Positions 10,994 to 22,345 of a stretch of 64,000 nucleotides of DNA are shown here, one piece after another. Source of the stretch: Cristatella mucedo (taxonomy: Eukaryota; Bryozoa; Phylactolaemata; Cristatellidae); assembly GCA_009760855.2 (NCBI GenBank), contig WPIO01000005.1:7598001-7662000 (forward strand), in the 5' to 3' direction. A program made the translations under genes and the position numbers. Below the pieces are notes generated by a model. That model was given only the letters and a program-made list of their open reading frames with translations. It did not search any database and was not told the origin of the DNA. Within the stretch, counting starts at the first letter, position 1. Each line of letters opens with the position of its first letter.

Positions 10994-11676
10994 TATCGAG
11001 GAAAGTAATTTTAACTAGTAAATATACATTTTGGTGCCCAGTCCTGCCGGGGTCTAGGGTGCTGCCCGGACCTCCTGGTTTCCCGCATATAGAATTTGTC
11101 AGTGCGTAACTCTGAGTACTAAGCGGGATTTTCTAGTCTTCCATCCATGAGAAAGCCAAATCAGGTTTCGATGCCGAGCTCGCGGCTGTCAACCCATGAG
11201 AGAAAGAATCAGGTTACGAGCTATCGGTGACCTGATATTTGCTTGTTACGGAGAGGCCCATCCCCTTGATTGATGGAGCCTAGAGATTTTCCCTGGCGCT
11301 TACGACACACCTCGAAGCCCTGTAATGGACGCATGAAGTCGGCTCAAGTGCACTTACGAAAGAATGCCATTACAGGAGCCATGCATGCTCTGCTCGAAGG
11401 GTCATAATTAACGCGAATACGAAAATTAGCCAATAGACTGCTTTAATGCCTTTGTCAGCGATCGTGCTTCGGTTGCTCGCACGCTGAAATATTACTCACG
11501 ACTAGTAGAAATCCTACAGTGCAATTTTGGTTTGTGGCCACTTATTGAAAATTTTGAATGGAATATTAGCAATATGACAGCCCTGCTATAGCGGTTTTTG
11601 CATTAAAATGGATAGTAGTCGTGCTATTAGATCCCTATTCTTACGTAATACTTCGATCCACGTAACAGCACGGACT
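10986..11676. other. No gene seen
   Basis: Moderately GC-balanced DNA, with no repeat or coding signal that I recognise. Confidence 0.6.
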
Positions 11677-11853
11677 GGTGAGCCGTAATGGCTCACTGGG
11701 TAAGGCGGTTGCTTTTTACGACCTCGGCCCCGAGGTCGTGGGTTCTAATCAAGTGGTGGGCGATCCTTTATCAACACTGCAAGCGGTGGTGATAGCCGTC
11801 AAGGCTCTTCTGTTGCTGTACAAAAAGAGGCTATTTAATCAGATAGTATTTTT
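11677..11853 (+). mobile_element. SINE-A copy, near full length
   Basis: Starts GGTGAGCCGTAATGGC. It contains box A (ACTGGGTAAGGCGG), the GACCTCGG/CCGAGGTC stem, a box-B-like GGGTTCTAATC, the CACTGCAAGCGGTGGTGATA middle and the GAGGCTATTTAATCAG end. Confidence 0.92.
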
Positions 11854-12087
11854 TTTTATTTTAAGGTACGGGTACTCATCATATGTTTCTCCTCCTAACG
11901 TATGCGTACCTGCTCGTGTTGAGGCAGTATCGACTGCGTACCGAGGCAGTACCGAAGCCTCTCTAGGCATGCTTTGGCGAGCTATATTTGTCGAGCTTCA
12001 GCAAGGACTACCACTGTTACAAACTCGGCACTTTTAAGAACGGACTTCATTGTTGAAGCAGCGACAGCACACAATAGGCATAATGAC

Positions 12088-12590
12088 AAATATATTGTCG
12101 CTATATAGAGCCCTTAGAGAACTAATTATTTATTCAGGCACTTAATATCTCCCTGCCAGAGAAGCAATAACTTGGAGTTAGTTACTAGCAAGGCTATTTA
12201 CCCTGGCAAGCATTCAATAGCACCCAATTGTTATAACTTGACAAACAGACAAAAGCTCACAGGAACACCCACAGGCGGCCGGTTAGTAATGCCCCACGTT
12301 TAGCAACTTACACTAAATCCTGCACAAGAAAGCACTCCAAGCACACAGGAAATAAAACAAGTTTACGGGATGAAATGCAGAAGCCTGTAGTTCTTCAAAA
12401 GCTTGGATTCGATTCCGAAGTCCTAGAAAACTGTAACCCAGTTTTCCTTCTTTCTCCCTTTTTTGTCGATCATTGAAATATTGTCGCAAAACAGCTTGTA
12501 GCATATATTTAAAATAATAAATTTTCGTAGAACTTTCAGTCGGAATTCAAACGACACAACTACCCTGAAACTGCTCTTCTCTATGTAACG
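12088..12590 (-). mobile_element. SINE-B/LINE-A-type 3' tail, then unassigned sequence
   Basis: 12088-12152 is a minus-strand tail (GCTATATAGAGCCCTTAGAG, ... TTTATTCAGGCACTTAA). The rest up to about 12590 shows nothing I recognise. Confidence 0.65.
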
Positions 12591-12599
12591 TACGACATC

Positions 12600-13905
12600 A
12601 TAAACAGCAACAATTACGGAAATGTCACTGTTGCCTTGACCCAGATGGATCTGTCAGGTGCGCTGGACACTATTTATCACACTAGCCTACTTGAACGATT
12701 GAGAATGCTGATCAATCTGGTGGACAAATCACGGGTGTAATTAAATTATAACTCATCCGATCGTGTTTAATTTGTGTAGTGTGGGGATTAAATCTCATCC
12801 ACCAGACCAGTCACCAGTGGAGTCCCGCAAGGGTCCGTTCTTGGTCCTTTGTATTTCACGATTTATATTGAACCTCTGGGAAAAGTGATTCGGGAGCCCA
12901 TCAGAACAGTTATCACTTCTATGCTGACGAAACTCTGCTTATTTTTTGCTTAAACCGTCGTAATCTGGTGCCGCGACAGATAAACTGAGTTCTTGCACTG
13001 CAGAAATTCGAAAAACTGAATTTCTACTCATAGGACACCTCAAGCTTGTGGTTGGACAAGAATATTTTGCTCATCTACAAAGTGATGCTGATGTGCGCCC
13101 TCCACCATGAACTCGGAATTTATGTGTCATCTTTGACAGCTGCCTATATTTCGAAAGTTTCATTTTGAAGACTGCCTTCACAGCTAGCCATAACGTTAAA
13201 TCCCTATCTAAGATTAGGGATTGTCTCCCAAAAATGGCTTAAAAAAATTGATCTAGCACCTAGTTTCTATTTGCACTAGATTATTGCAATTCCACTTTGG
13301 CTGGACTACCAAAAAAGCCATTAGACCGCTGCAGCTCGTAATGAATATGGCTGTAAGGACAGTTAGCAAACTCTAGAGGTTCAGCCATTTGTCTCACCTG
13401 CTGAAAGATCTTTGATGGCTTCAGGTTGATCACCATACTCCGAGTACAGTTCTTAAACTGACCCGCAAGACCCGCCACAGCTTGGCTACTTCATACGAAG
13501 TGAAACTGCTTCAAAACTTTTCGTCTCCTCGTGGCCTCAGGTCCTGTATGGACATTAGATTAGCTGTTCCATTTCTCAGCTTAAAACCCGTTGGCTTTAC
13601 ACAAAAACTTTTGCTCAGAATGTCCTAAACTTCGGAATTCAATTCCACAATTCTTATGCAACTACATCTACTCTTCTGTCGGTGACTGTGTCACATCTTT
13701 TCCAGCCGGCCTGATCTGTTACTTCCGAGCTACTCACTACTTCAACGGCCCTCACGACTCAGCTATGCTTCTCATTTTCTCTCTGTTTCGTGAGATGAAG
13801 CCTTTTGGCTACCCTATGAGTACTGAAAGCCACTTAGGCTTTGAGTGGGCTATAGAAAACTCGCCTTCGTAACACCCACTTGGTCTGCTTGGCTTTGAGG
13901 AGTTA
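12600..13905 (+). mobile_element. LINE-B copy, RT to C-terminus
   Basis: Plus-strand LINE-B. The RT begins with a VTLDLSGALDTIYHTSLLERLR-type block near 12640. [10 protein letters not shown] follows near 12820, then [10 protein letters not shown], and the C-terminal region (LAVPFLSLKPVG, a CATHYFN-like end at 13720-13750). The frame is broken many times. It is the most complete LINE-B copy in the window. Confidence 0.85.
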
Positions 13906-14071
13906 CTGATAGAGATGCGTTGCATTCCATTTAATTATCGCGCTTGTTGTGGGCGTGTGTCTCTAACCAGCTAACTGGAGCAACCACTGGTCCTCTCCTA
14001 TCCTCTCATTTCATCTTTTTACAACCTACTTTGTACATCTTCACACTAGTCACCCTTGGTTCTCAAAATAT

Positions 14072-14170
14072 AATAATAATATAACTCATGTATATAGCCC
14101 TAAGAGAACTTGATATCTTTTCAGGCACCGTACATAAGCCTTGGGCTCAAGCTTACGAACTCGGCCAGAC
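14072..14170 (-). mobile_element. SINE-B copy
   Basis: Minus-strand SINE-B tail and box-B part (CTTGGGCTCAAGCTTACGAA, TCAGGCACCGTACATAAGCC) just downstream of the LINE-B 3' end. Confidence 0.75.
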
Positions 14171-14604
14171 CTTCGTTGCCCTAGAAGGTATCTGTAATTT
14201 TTAGATTGTACGCAATACCACAGCCGCATCTAGCGCGGTGGGGATTTAGAAGCAGCAATTATGATGTGGGCTCATACAGATATGGATATTATAAAGTTTA
14301 AGGCGAATATGGAACAAGATGGACAGAGACCGATAATGCTAAGAAATAATAATTTAAATACATCAATTGGTAACGTTCTATAGGCACTTGCAATTGAAAC
14401 TGTCTTTTGAAGTACCTGCTAAAGACAGTGTTTAGATGGTTTCTTCAGCAGGAGGTAGGAGCCATATTTGACCCACACGATATCCACGCGTTGATGAAAA
14501 TAGTGAAGCTAGCGATGTAAAACTCACTCAAAAGAAAAATAGAAACCTTTATGGCGTCTACAGTGTGGATGCCAAACCTCTTCGGTCTTGCCCTGGGGTC
14601 CTAT
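14171..14604. other. No gene seen
   Basis: No coding or repeat signal that I can support. Confidence 0.6.
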
Positions 14605-14760
14605 TCCAGGGGTTAAGCGCTCGTCCTTCATGACTTAAATCGTAGGTTCGAGTCTTGCAGTGGATGATCCTTTATTACCCACAGTAAGCGGTGATGATAG
14701 CCGGCAAGGCTCTTCTGCCGCCGTGTAAATGAGGCTGTTGAATCAAGCAACCTCTTTTTT
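14605..14760 (+). mobile_element. SINE-A variant copy
   Basis: GGGGTTAAGCGCTCGTCC head, GGTTCGAGTCTTGCAGTGG around box B, GATCCTTTATTACC middle and GAGGCTGTTGAATCAAGC end. Confidence 0.8.
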
Positions 14761-15870
14761 GCCCCAATAAGTAACTAATGGGCCAGGGAAGGCACATCTT
14801 GCTGCGTTTTCTAAGCTGAACTTATTATAGCGTACAGCCCACTTCCACTCTAGGATGTACGTCCTGGAGACTGGGTGAATGCTGTATTTGGCGATCGTAT
14901 GAATGTTTTCGCGTTTCTGGCCTCGAAACCCATTGACAGACGATACTCCGTTAACGCACTGCTCATGAAACATGAGTTCGTTCACAGACCTTAGGTTTAA
15001 AGGGAATCCTAAGTAGACGCCTGGCTATATTTGCCCGATGGAACGCGATTCCAGTTAGGTTATTGGTAAAGCGACATAATCGCTGCTATACTCCCATCCA
15101 AAGTCTGAGACCGATTTAACGGCGTCGGGAATTCAGCATCCACCAAACAAAAGCAGGATCCACTTGGTGAACCGATCGTGGGAAGCTAAAAATGTAAAAT
15201 ATATTCAATTCCTCGGCAGTGACGTCCTTACGAGAATTCCGAACTATGTCGGTACGCTCGGAAGGCCGTGCCGAAATACCGAACGCTATCGCAATTATTT
15301 ACTCACATCGGTCACTGCTTGCACAAGAGATAGCTAGCTACTTACTAAGCCTACACTACCGGTGCGACAATTTAAATAGGAAGTGGGTCTGGGTTTTGCT
15401 CCGTTAGCTCAATTCTTTGACAGGGCTGCCGTACTGATTCTTAGTGAATTATAGAACAGGGAAGAGGGTTCCTGGATTTAAGGAGTAGGCGATGAAATAG
15501 CAATCCAATAGCTGAGTATTTCAGGTTATTTCTCGGGAAGAAGAAAAATATTGCTCTTAGCTGACAATCCCGTGGCCAGGTTGAAAGCTATGGATTGATC
15601 AAGACCAACAGCGATCTGACTTAACTACACGATTAGGCATGGCAAGCGCCAGACCTCAAGAATTACGATGGAGAAACACTAGGCAAATGCTTATCTATCC
15701 GATATGGCCGTGACCTTAGTCCTTAGTGGAAGAGGGGGCGAGCACTTACATTTAAGCTAAGCACGCTCAGCTCATTCATTTCGAAGCAGGTACGACAAAG
15801 AAATGTCGTCGAAAGCTGATAATGAAGGCCAATATTATAAAACATAGTGGCAAAAGAACGATGCTAGCCT
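14761..15870. other. No gene seen
   Basis: About 1.1 kb between SINE-A and the GA microsatellite. Short open frames only, with no motif or repeat identified. Confidence 0.6.
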
Positions 15871-15875
15871 GAATA

Positions 15876-15877
<2 letters not shown>

Positions 15878-15919
<42 letters not shown>

Positions 15920-16028
15920 GGAGGGAGAAAGGGAGCGAGAGAGAGAGGTAGACACAGAGAGAGAGAGAGAGAGAGGTGGACAGAGGGACAGGTAGACACA
16001 GAGAGAGGGAAAGAGAGAGAGAGAGGTT

Positions 16029-16083
<55 letters not shown>
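15878..16083. repeat. Interrupted (GA)n microsatellite
   Basis: Two long pure GA blocks flank a GA-rich part with a roughly 40-bp higher-order repeat (AGGTAGACACAGAGAGAG occurs twice). Minus-strand Ser/Leu frames here are artefacts of the repeat. Confidence 0.95.
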
Positions 16084-16088
<5 letters not shown>

Positions 16089-16687
16089 AGGACGTTAAAG
16101 AATGGCAAGAGCAAAAAAAGGGTGCGGATGACGCGTATGGCAAAGTCGCTCCCTGGTAATTTGTAGATCGGCTCGAAAGTGGCGGCTACAACCGGAAGCA
16201 TCCGACCGACGAGAGAGTCACTGCGAGATTGTTTCAAATTAAGAGAGACTCTATCGACTCACTTCGCAGCCAGTCCCAGGGTCCGCCGGTTAGTCGCGTC
16301 AGCAGCTGGGCCTTGCCTCCAGAAAAGTGCACGGCCAGGTTAACCACCTGCAGAATCCCATCTTGGAACGAGCGAGGTACTTCAGATGGGAAGGAGACTG
16401 GAAGGTGGCTGGTACGCCAGGTCAACGCTTAAATTCTTCTTCGGAGAACGCTTTGTAAATGGGGGTGGTTTCCGTCGACGCATAGCCACTGTGACGTTAT
16501 CTCCTCATAGATCGTAATCCAGAGGATTTAGCCTCGTAAGGCAACGTTCATTTGCTGTTTTCCTTGGCAGGAGCAGTCGAATGCATTATAGGTGCGAAAA
16601 ATCCCTCAGATTAGCCAATGTTTTGCAGATCGTTAAAAGTGATACTGGAACAGGACAACTTAAATAGCTTAATAGTACAACGCGAGC
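16084..16687. other. No gene seen
   Basis: Open on both strands around 16230-16430 without any recognisable domain. Confidence 0.5.
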
Positions 16688-16800
16688 AATAACAAAAAAT
16701 AACATTAGCAGCCTCGTTTGCGTAGTGGTAGAGGAGCTTAACGGCTGTCACCACCACCTGCAGTTGGAAATAACAATCGTGCACAGCAGGATTTAAAATT
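16688..16800 (-). mobile_element. SINE-A fragment
   Basis: Minus-strand AGCAGCCTCGTTTGCG end, CTGTCACCACCACCTGCAG middle and part of the box-B side. Diverged. Confidence 0.65.
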
Positions 16801-16938
16801 ATTTTGATCTGGGTTGAGAAAAGCGACCACCTAACCTTATTGGTAATCACAGCCCAGTAATGCGGGATCATTCGAGTGCTTTTATTCAATCCCGTGCCTA
16901 AAAAGTGAATTGCAGTTATAATTAATGCCTAATTGCTC

Positions 16939-17086
16939 TTTATATATATATATATAATTCAAACATATGTAATAATTATAACATATAATAATATGTAAAA
17001 TGTTAACGTATATTTTGTTTAAGTAGACGGGTAAGAATCGGAGGTTTCAATATGATCTTTTTGAAAAACCTTTTTTGGGACGCCCT

Positions 17087-17121
<35 letters not shown>

Positions 17122-17170
17122 TTATTTATATTTATTTATTTATATTTATTTATTTATTTATTTATATGTA
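16939..17170. repeat. AT-rich low-complexity tract
   Basis: TA dinucleotide runs and ATTT tetranucleotide runs. Confidence 0.85.
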
Positions 17171-17394
17171 TCTACTAACTAAAGCGAGAAAGGCCTCCAT
17201 CCCTCTGCCATGCCGCAAGATGGCGCACTTGCGTAACGTGGCAAGGTGGTGCAGCGTTGTCTTCCATGACCAATACTTCCGGAAGGGACCTGTAATATAC
17301 GTGTAATGTATGTCTGCTAAGAATCAGTGAAGGGAGTCCGCAGGCAGTGAGCTGCTCGTATATACAGTATACACACAAACACACACATATACAC

Positions 17395-17399
17395 AGAAG

Positions 17400-17460
<61 letters not shown>

Positions 17461-17505
17461 TATATTTATTATATATATATATATATATAATAAATATATA
17501 CATAT
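17395..17505. repeat. (CA)n and (TA)n microsatellite
   Basis: CA repeats followed by TA repeats. The order on the plus strand is the same as at 10820-10985, so the microsatellites themselves are not part of the inverted pair next to them. Confidence 0.95.
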
Positions 17506-17533
17506 CCATATGTCTATGTTAAACTACTGTGAA

Positions 17534-17925
17534 TTTTAAACGATCTTCTCAGGGAACGTTGACCTAGCTAGAGACTCTCTGCTATTTCTGCTGGATCCAT
17601 CGGCTGCTTTTCATCTTAGATCGCCGAGTAGCTCTTTAGTGTTTACCCCTCGCCCGGATATCCCTGTAATTGCACCTTAATGTCCTGTATTAATTGGGAG
17701 AATCTCCATGTGCAGTGTCCACGACCAGAGGTCATCCAGCTAGCCTTCATTTCAAAATACCGAGCCACCCCAGGCTATGTTTCTCAGATGGACTAAAAGG
17801 TGAAAACAATTCGACTTGAGCTGTTAACGATCCCGCAAATTCTGGGCTGCTGGTCCGGTTCGCGCCCTACCACTTGAAAGATTGAGACCCATGGGGTGCT
17901 TCGGGGATCTATACTTTCCAGTCTG
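17534..17925. repeat. Inner inverted pair, right copy
   Basis: Reverse complement of 10435-10820 at roughly 80% identity by eye. It runs straight into the LINE-A RT on the plus strand. Confidence 0.8.
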
Positions 17926-19397
17926 GCTTTAGAGCTAATCACTCCACAGAGTCAGCATTGCTTAGGGTAACAACGACCTACTTAGGAATGCAGACTTGGG
18001 TAGGGTGTCTCTGCTTGTTTTGCTCGATCTTTCGACAGCTTTTGATACCACCCATCACAAAGTTCTTCTAGAGAGCCTCTCATCTCGCCTGGGCATCGAT
18101 GGCACTGCTCTGCTGTGGTTTAGGTCATAGCTCAGTGGGAGACTCCAGAGTATTGATGTGAATGAACAAAGATCATCTGAGATACCTCTGAAATATGGGG
18201 TAACTCAGGGCTCAGTGCTAGGTCCGGTTCTTTTCACGGTTTATACTCTCCCTCTTGCTGATGTGATTGCCAAGCACAATCTAGGCTTTCAGTCTATGCG
18301 GATGACACTCAGTTGTACCTTTGTTTTGATCCCTACCAGCCTGCGAGCACCTCAAATTCTCGCAACTCACTTGCTGTATGTATTGATGACATCCGCACAT
18401 GGATGGCAGCAAATTTTCTAAAACTAAACGATGATAAAACTAACTTACTTGTTATGGGCAAACCCAGTGTGATTCACAAATTGGAAAGGCTGATGCTCAA
18501 AATTGGCTCTGCCAGCATATCTCCTGTTGAATCAGCTCGAAATCTAGGTGTCGTGTTCCAAAGCGACCTCTCGTTAGACGACCATATCAGCTCCACAGTC
18601 AAATCTGCCTATTTTCAGCTTCATAACATTGCTAAAATTCGGGCTTGCTTAGATAAGGATACCACGTCCAAGTTGGTCCATGCATTCATGACATCCCGTC
18701 TCGACTTCTGCAACTCACTGCTTACTGACCTACCAGCATGTGCGATCAGGCGATTGTGCACATATTGCAAAACTCCACAGCTAGGCTTGTCTGTCGTGAG
18801 CGTCGCAGTTGCCACATTACACCACTTCTCGCCGACCTGCACTGGCTACCAGTCAAGCAACGGATTGACTTCAAGGTTTTGTCGCTCACTTTTAGGTCAC
18901 TTCATTCTTTGGCTTTAGCCTATCTCTCAGATATACTCCCCCACCAGGCCAAGCATCGTACCACCAGCTTTTCGGAATCCAACAGTCTACCAATACCTCG
19001 TACAAACCTCAAATCTGTTGGAGACCTTGCATTTAGTTCGTATGTTCCCAATGCCTGGAACTCCCTCCCGACCTGCGTCAGAACATCCCCTGACCTGACC
19101 ACAATTAAAAAGAACTGAAAAAACACACCTATTTAGGACAGCATTCAATGGGTCCCTGTGATTCGTCCTTCATGTGCTTATGCGTGCTGACACTGTGCAT
19201 GCTGCCACTAACCACATTTGCATGCTGACCCTGTGCATGTCACCCCTAACCATGTTATTTATTTTGTTTGTTTGTCAAGCATGATGTCAAGCATATTACT
19301 CACCATTTAATTGCATTTCCCTTTGCAGCAAATGTGAAGCGCCTAGAGAGAGATTGAGTTCTCTGAGGGCGCTTTATCAAGTGCATTATTATTATTA
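17925..19397 (+). mobile_element. LINE-A copy, RT to 3' tail (best copy)
   Basis: The RT is readable from SGFRANHSTESALLRV (near 17927), through GVTQGSVLGPVLFTVYTLPL (18190-18255) and a decayed YADDTQLYL site, to SIDDIRTWM-like, FLKLNDDKTNLLV, SARNLGVVFQSDLSLDDHI, and the C-terminal ADLHWLPVKQRIDFKVLSL and NSLPTCVRTSPDL blocks (end near 19118). The 3' UTR and (ATT)n tail follow. Motif order is that of L2/CR1-group non-LTR retrotransposons. No endonuclease domain is readable upstream, so the copy is 5' truncated, and it carries several frame breaks. Confidence 0.92.
19337..19374 (+). other. LINE-A 3' terminal hairpin
   Basis: AAGCGCC (19337-19343) pairs with GGCGCTT (19368-19374), and inside it AGAGA pairs with TCTCT. 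The (ATT)n tail follows within 25 bases. The same hairpin ends other LINE-A copies (near 8545-8590, 44296-44333) and SINE-B copies, which fits a recognition site for the LINE-A reverse transcriptase. Confidence 0.8.
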
Positions 19398-19659
19398 GTA
19401 TCTTCGCTGGATTCTTGTCTCTCAAATCCATGCAGTGCCTTAATGTCTACATTTAAGGAGGCCAATTACTTTGCAGAGTCATTATTGCTTCTGGTAAATA
19501 ACAACCTCGTAGGATTGCAGACTCGGGTAGAGACTATCAACTTGTTTGGCTTAATCTTTTGGCAGCTTTTGATAATATCGACTACCAAGTCGTTCTTGAG
19601 CGCTTCTCATCTCGCCTGGGCATCACTGGCACTGCATTGCAATGATTCAGGTCCCATCT

Positions 19660-19803
19660 CGAGCTGGTTTGGTCCAGCGGTTAAGGTGCTTGCCCCGACG
19701 AATGTCTGGCAGAAGTCGTGGGCTCGAGCCCGTAGGCATATGTGAAGCGCCTGAATAGTAATTAAGTTGCCTTGGGACGCTATACAAATGAATCATGTAT
19801 TAT
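19660..19803 (+). mobile_element. SINE-B copy, near full length
   Basis: Starts GCTGGTTTGGTCCAGCGGTT (box A TGGTCCAGCGG), box B GGGCTCGAGCCC, then GCATATGTGAAGCGCCTGAA, AATTAAGTT, GGGACGCTATACAAATGAAT and a TA-rich tail. Inserted into the RT region of LINE-A. Confidence 0.9.
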
Positions 19804-19941
19804 ATATATCCCAGTGGGAGACTCCAGAGCATGTGATTGGATAAAGATCATCCGAGGAACCTCCGAAATATGGGATACCTTAGGGATCTGTGTTTGATCC
19901 TGTTCTTTTCACGGTTTATACTTTCCCTCTTCCCGACACAA

Positions 19942-20133
19942 TGGTGAGCCGTTATGGTGCAATAGGTAAGGCGGTTGCTTTTCAAGACCTCGGTCCCGAT
20001 GTGGTGGGTTCGAATCCTGTGGTGGGAGATCCTTTATCGCCACTGCAAGCGATGGTGATAGCCATAGAGGCTCTTCTGTCGCTATATAAAAGAGGCTGTT
20101 GAATCAGCTAGTATTTAATTTAATTTAATTGTC
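19942..20133 (+). mobile_element. SINE-A copy with target-site duplication
   Basis: Full SINE-A (TGAGCCGTTATGG ... GGTTCGAATCC ... AATCAGCTAGT) ending in TTTAATTTAATTTAATT. The LINE-A target GACACAA is present on both sides (19935-19941 and 20134-20140), as expected for target-primed insertion. Confidence 0.92.
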
Positions 20134-20868
20134 AGACACAACTTAGGTTTGTAATTCTATCAATATGACACTCAGTAGTACCTTTGCTTGATCCTTCCCA
20201 CCCCTCCAGCACTTCAAATTACCTCAACTCTCTAGCTGCATTTATTGATGACATCCCCACATAAATAGCAGCAAACTTTCCAAACAGATTGATGATACAA
20301 CCGACCTACTAGTTATGGGCAAACCTATTGTGATTCACATATTGGAAAACCTAGCGCTCAAAATCAGCTCGGCCAGCATATCTCCTGCTGAATCTGCACG
20401 AAATCTAGGTGTCCTGTTCCAAAGTGATCTTTCATTAGACGACCAAATCACCACCACAGTCTAGTCTGTCAACTTTCCGCTACATGACATTACTAAAACT
20501 CGGGCTTGCTAAGACAGGGGTATTACATGTAAATTGGTCTATGCATTTCTGATATCTCTCTGTAACTCACTGCTGGCTGGTCTACTGGTCTGTGCAATCA
20601 GGCCTTTACAGTTGGTGCAAGCCTCTGCAGCTAGCCTTGTCTGTCGTAAGCATCGCAGTTGCCACGTCGCACCACTTCTCGCTGACCTGCACTGGCTCCC
20701 AGTCAAGCAACGAATCAATTTCAAGGTTTTGTCACTTACTTTTAGGTCCTTTCATTATTTCGCTCCAGCCTACCTATCGGATCTACTCTCCCACCAGGCT
20801 AAGTATCGTACCACCTGCTTTTCGGAATCTAGTTGTTTACCTATACCTCACAGCAACCCGTGTTCAAT

Positions 20869-21475
20869 CCATGTCGTGTGGGGGTCAGGTCTCACCCACA
20901 TGAGACCGGTCACGAGGTGGAGTCTCGCACGGGTCTGTCCGCGGTCCTTTGCTGTTCTCCATTTATACTCAACCTCTGGGAAAAGTGATTGAGGCCTATG
21001 TAATAAGATATCACTTTTATGCTGACGATACTCAGCTGTATTTATCATTCAAACAGTCGGACTCTGCTGCAGCAACTGATAAAGTGAATGCTTGCCTTGC
21101 CAACATTCGATCCTGGATGTTGGAAAACTTTTTGAAGCTAAATAAAGAAGATAACACCGAACTGTTGCTCATAGGACACCCTAAGCTTGTCGCTGGATTA
21201 GAAGGCTTTGCTCTTCTAATAGGTGATGCTGTTGTGCGATCAACACCACGTGCTCGAAATTTAGGTGTCGTTTTAGGCAGCTGCCTCAATTTTAAAAGCT
21301 TCATTCAGAAGACCGCTTCTACAGCTAGCCATCACGTCCGATCCTTATCAAAGACTGTCTTCCACAGTGGCTTGTAAAAAATTTAACTAGCTCCTTAGTT
21401 CTGTCTCGGCTTGATTATTGTAATTTCCTTTGGCCGGGCTACCAAAGAAAGCAACTAGGCCACTGCAGCTGATTA
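20869..21475 (+). mobile_element. LINE-B RT fragment
   Basis: Begins at CGTGTTCAATCCATGTCGTG, homologous to about 12757 in the other LINE-B copy. The 20949-21377 frame holds a clean RT active-site region ([48 protein letters not shown]), so this piece is young or well kept. Confidence 0.9.
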
Positions 21476-21745
21476 TGAATCAACCTCTGAGAAAAGTGAT
21501 CAAGGCCCTGAGCATAGGATTTTTTATTTTATGCTGACGATACTCAGTTATGTGTGTCATTTAAACCATCGGAATCAGATGCAGCAACTGATAAACTGAA
21601 TTGCCGACATTTATCCTGGATGTCAAAAAATTTCTTGAAACTTAATGAGGATAAAACTAAACTGCTTCTCATAGGACACCCCAAGTGTTTGGCTGCATTG
21701 GAAGTCTTTGCACTTCCATTAGGTGATGCTGTTGTGCGACCTATC
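21476..21745 (+). mobile_element. Second LINE-B RT fragment
   Basis: Repeats part of the same RT region (ADDTQLCVSFKPS-like, SKNFLKLNEDKTKLLLIGHP), so two pieces of LINE-B lie in tandem between the coding part and the 3' UTR of LINE-A. Confidence 0.8.
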
Positions 21746-21749
21746 TGTT

Positions 21750-21995
21750 TATCACAGTATTAATTGGTCCATGAGATCTGCCCTTTATGTGCTTACAGGT
21801 GCTGACACTGTGCATGCCGCCACTAACCGTATTTACATGCTGACTCTGTGCATGTCACCTCTAACCGTGTTGAGATCGTTGTTATTTAAAACTCTACCAC
21901 TAACTATTCGATCATGCTTTATTTGCAGAAAAAGTGAATACCTATTCAGAAATTGCGTTCTTTGAGGATCCTATACAAATATATTATTATTATTG
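21750..21995 (+). mobile_element. LINE-A 3' UTR and tail
   Basis: GTGCTTACAGGTGCTGACAC, GCATGCCGCCACTAACC and CTTTATTTGCAG blocks match other LINE-A 3' UTRs. The tail is TATTATTATTATTG. The inner end of the right duplication arm falls inside it. Confidence 0.85.
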
Positions 21996-22184
21996 TTGTT
22001 ATAACCGCAGCAGAACATGTACCTGAATTTTTAAATCCCACCTTGGCTGGTGCACACTTTTTCGTTGCTGGTATTTCCATCTCCGTGCAATACGACGCTT
22101 TGAAATTGCACAGCTCTGCAGCTCTGACTAATTTTCATGTTGTCAGAGCAGCCATAATACAGCCGGCGTCTCTACGACAGTTAA

Positions 22185-22345
22185 AATAAAAACTAAAGGT
22201 CCACCAATTGAACAGCCTCATTTACATGGAGCTAGAAAAGCCACAGGGGCTTTACACTAGCTTTTCGGACTACAGTGGCTGATAAAGGATCGCCTCTCCA
22301 CACGAACCCACGGCCCGGATGGTTTAGAGCAAGCACTTTACCCCT
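22185..22345 (-). mobile_element. SINE-A-related copy (mirror of 5435-5592)
   Basis: Same degenerate SINE as in the left arm, in inverted orientation. Confidence 0.65.

Larger units (their letters stand above)
19400..20868 (+). mobile_element. Second LINE-A copy, split by SINE-B and SINE-A
   Basis: RT 5' block at 19430-19660, the SINE-B insertion, RT middle 19810-19941, the SINE-A insertion, then 20141-20868 (FQSDLSLDD-like block, ACAIRPLQLVQ region, ADLHWLPVKQRINFKVLSL). Coding ends abruptly at a junction with LINE-B. Confidence 0.85.
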
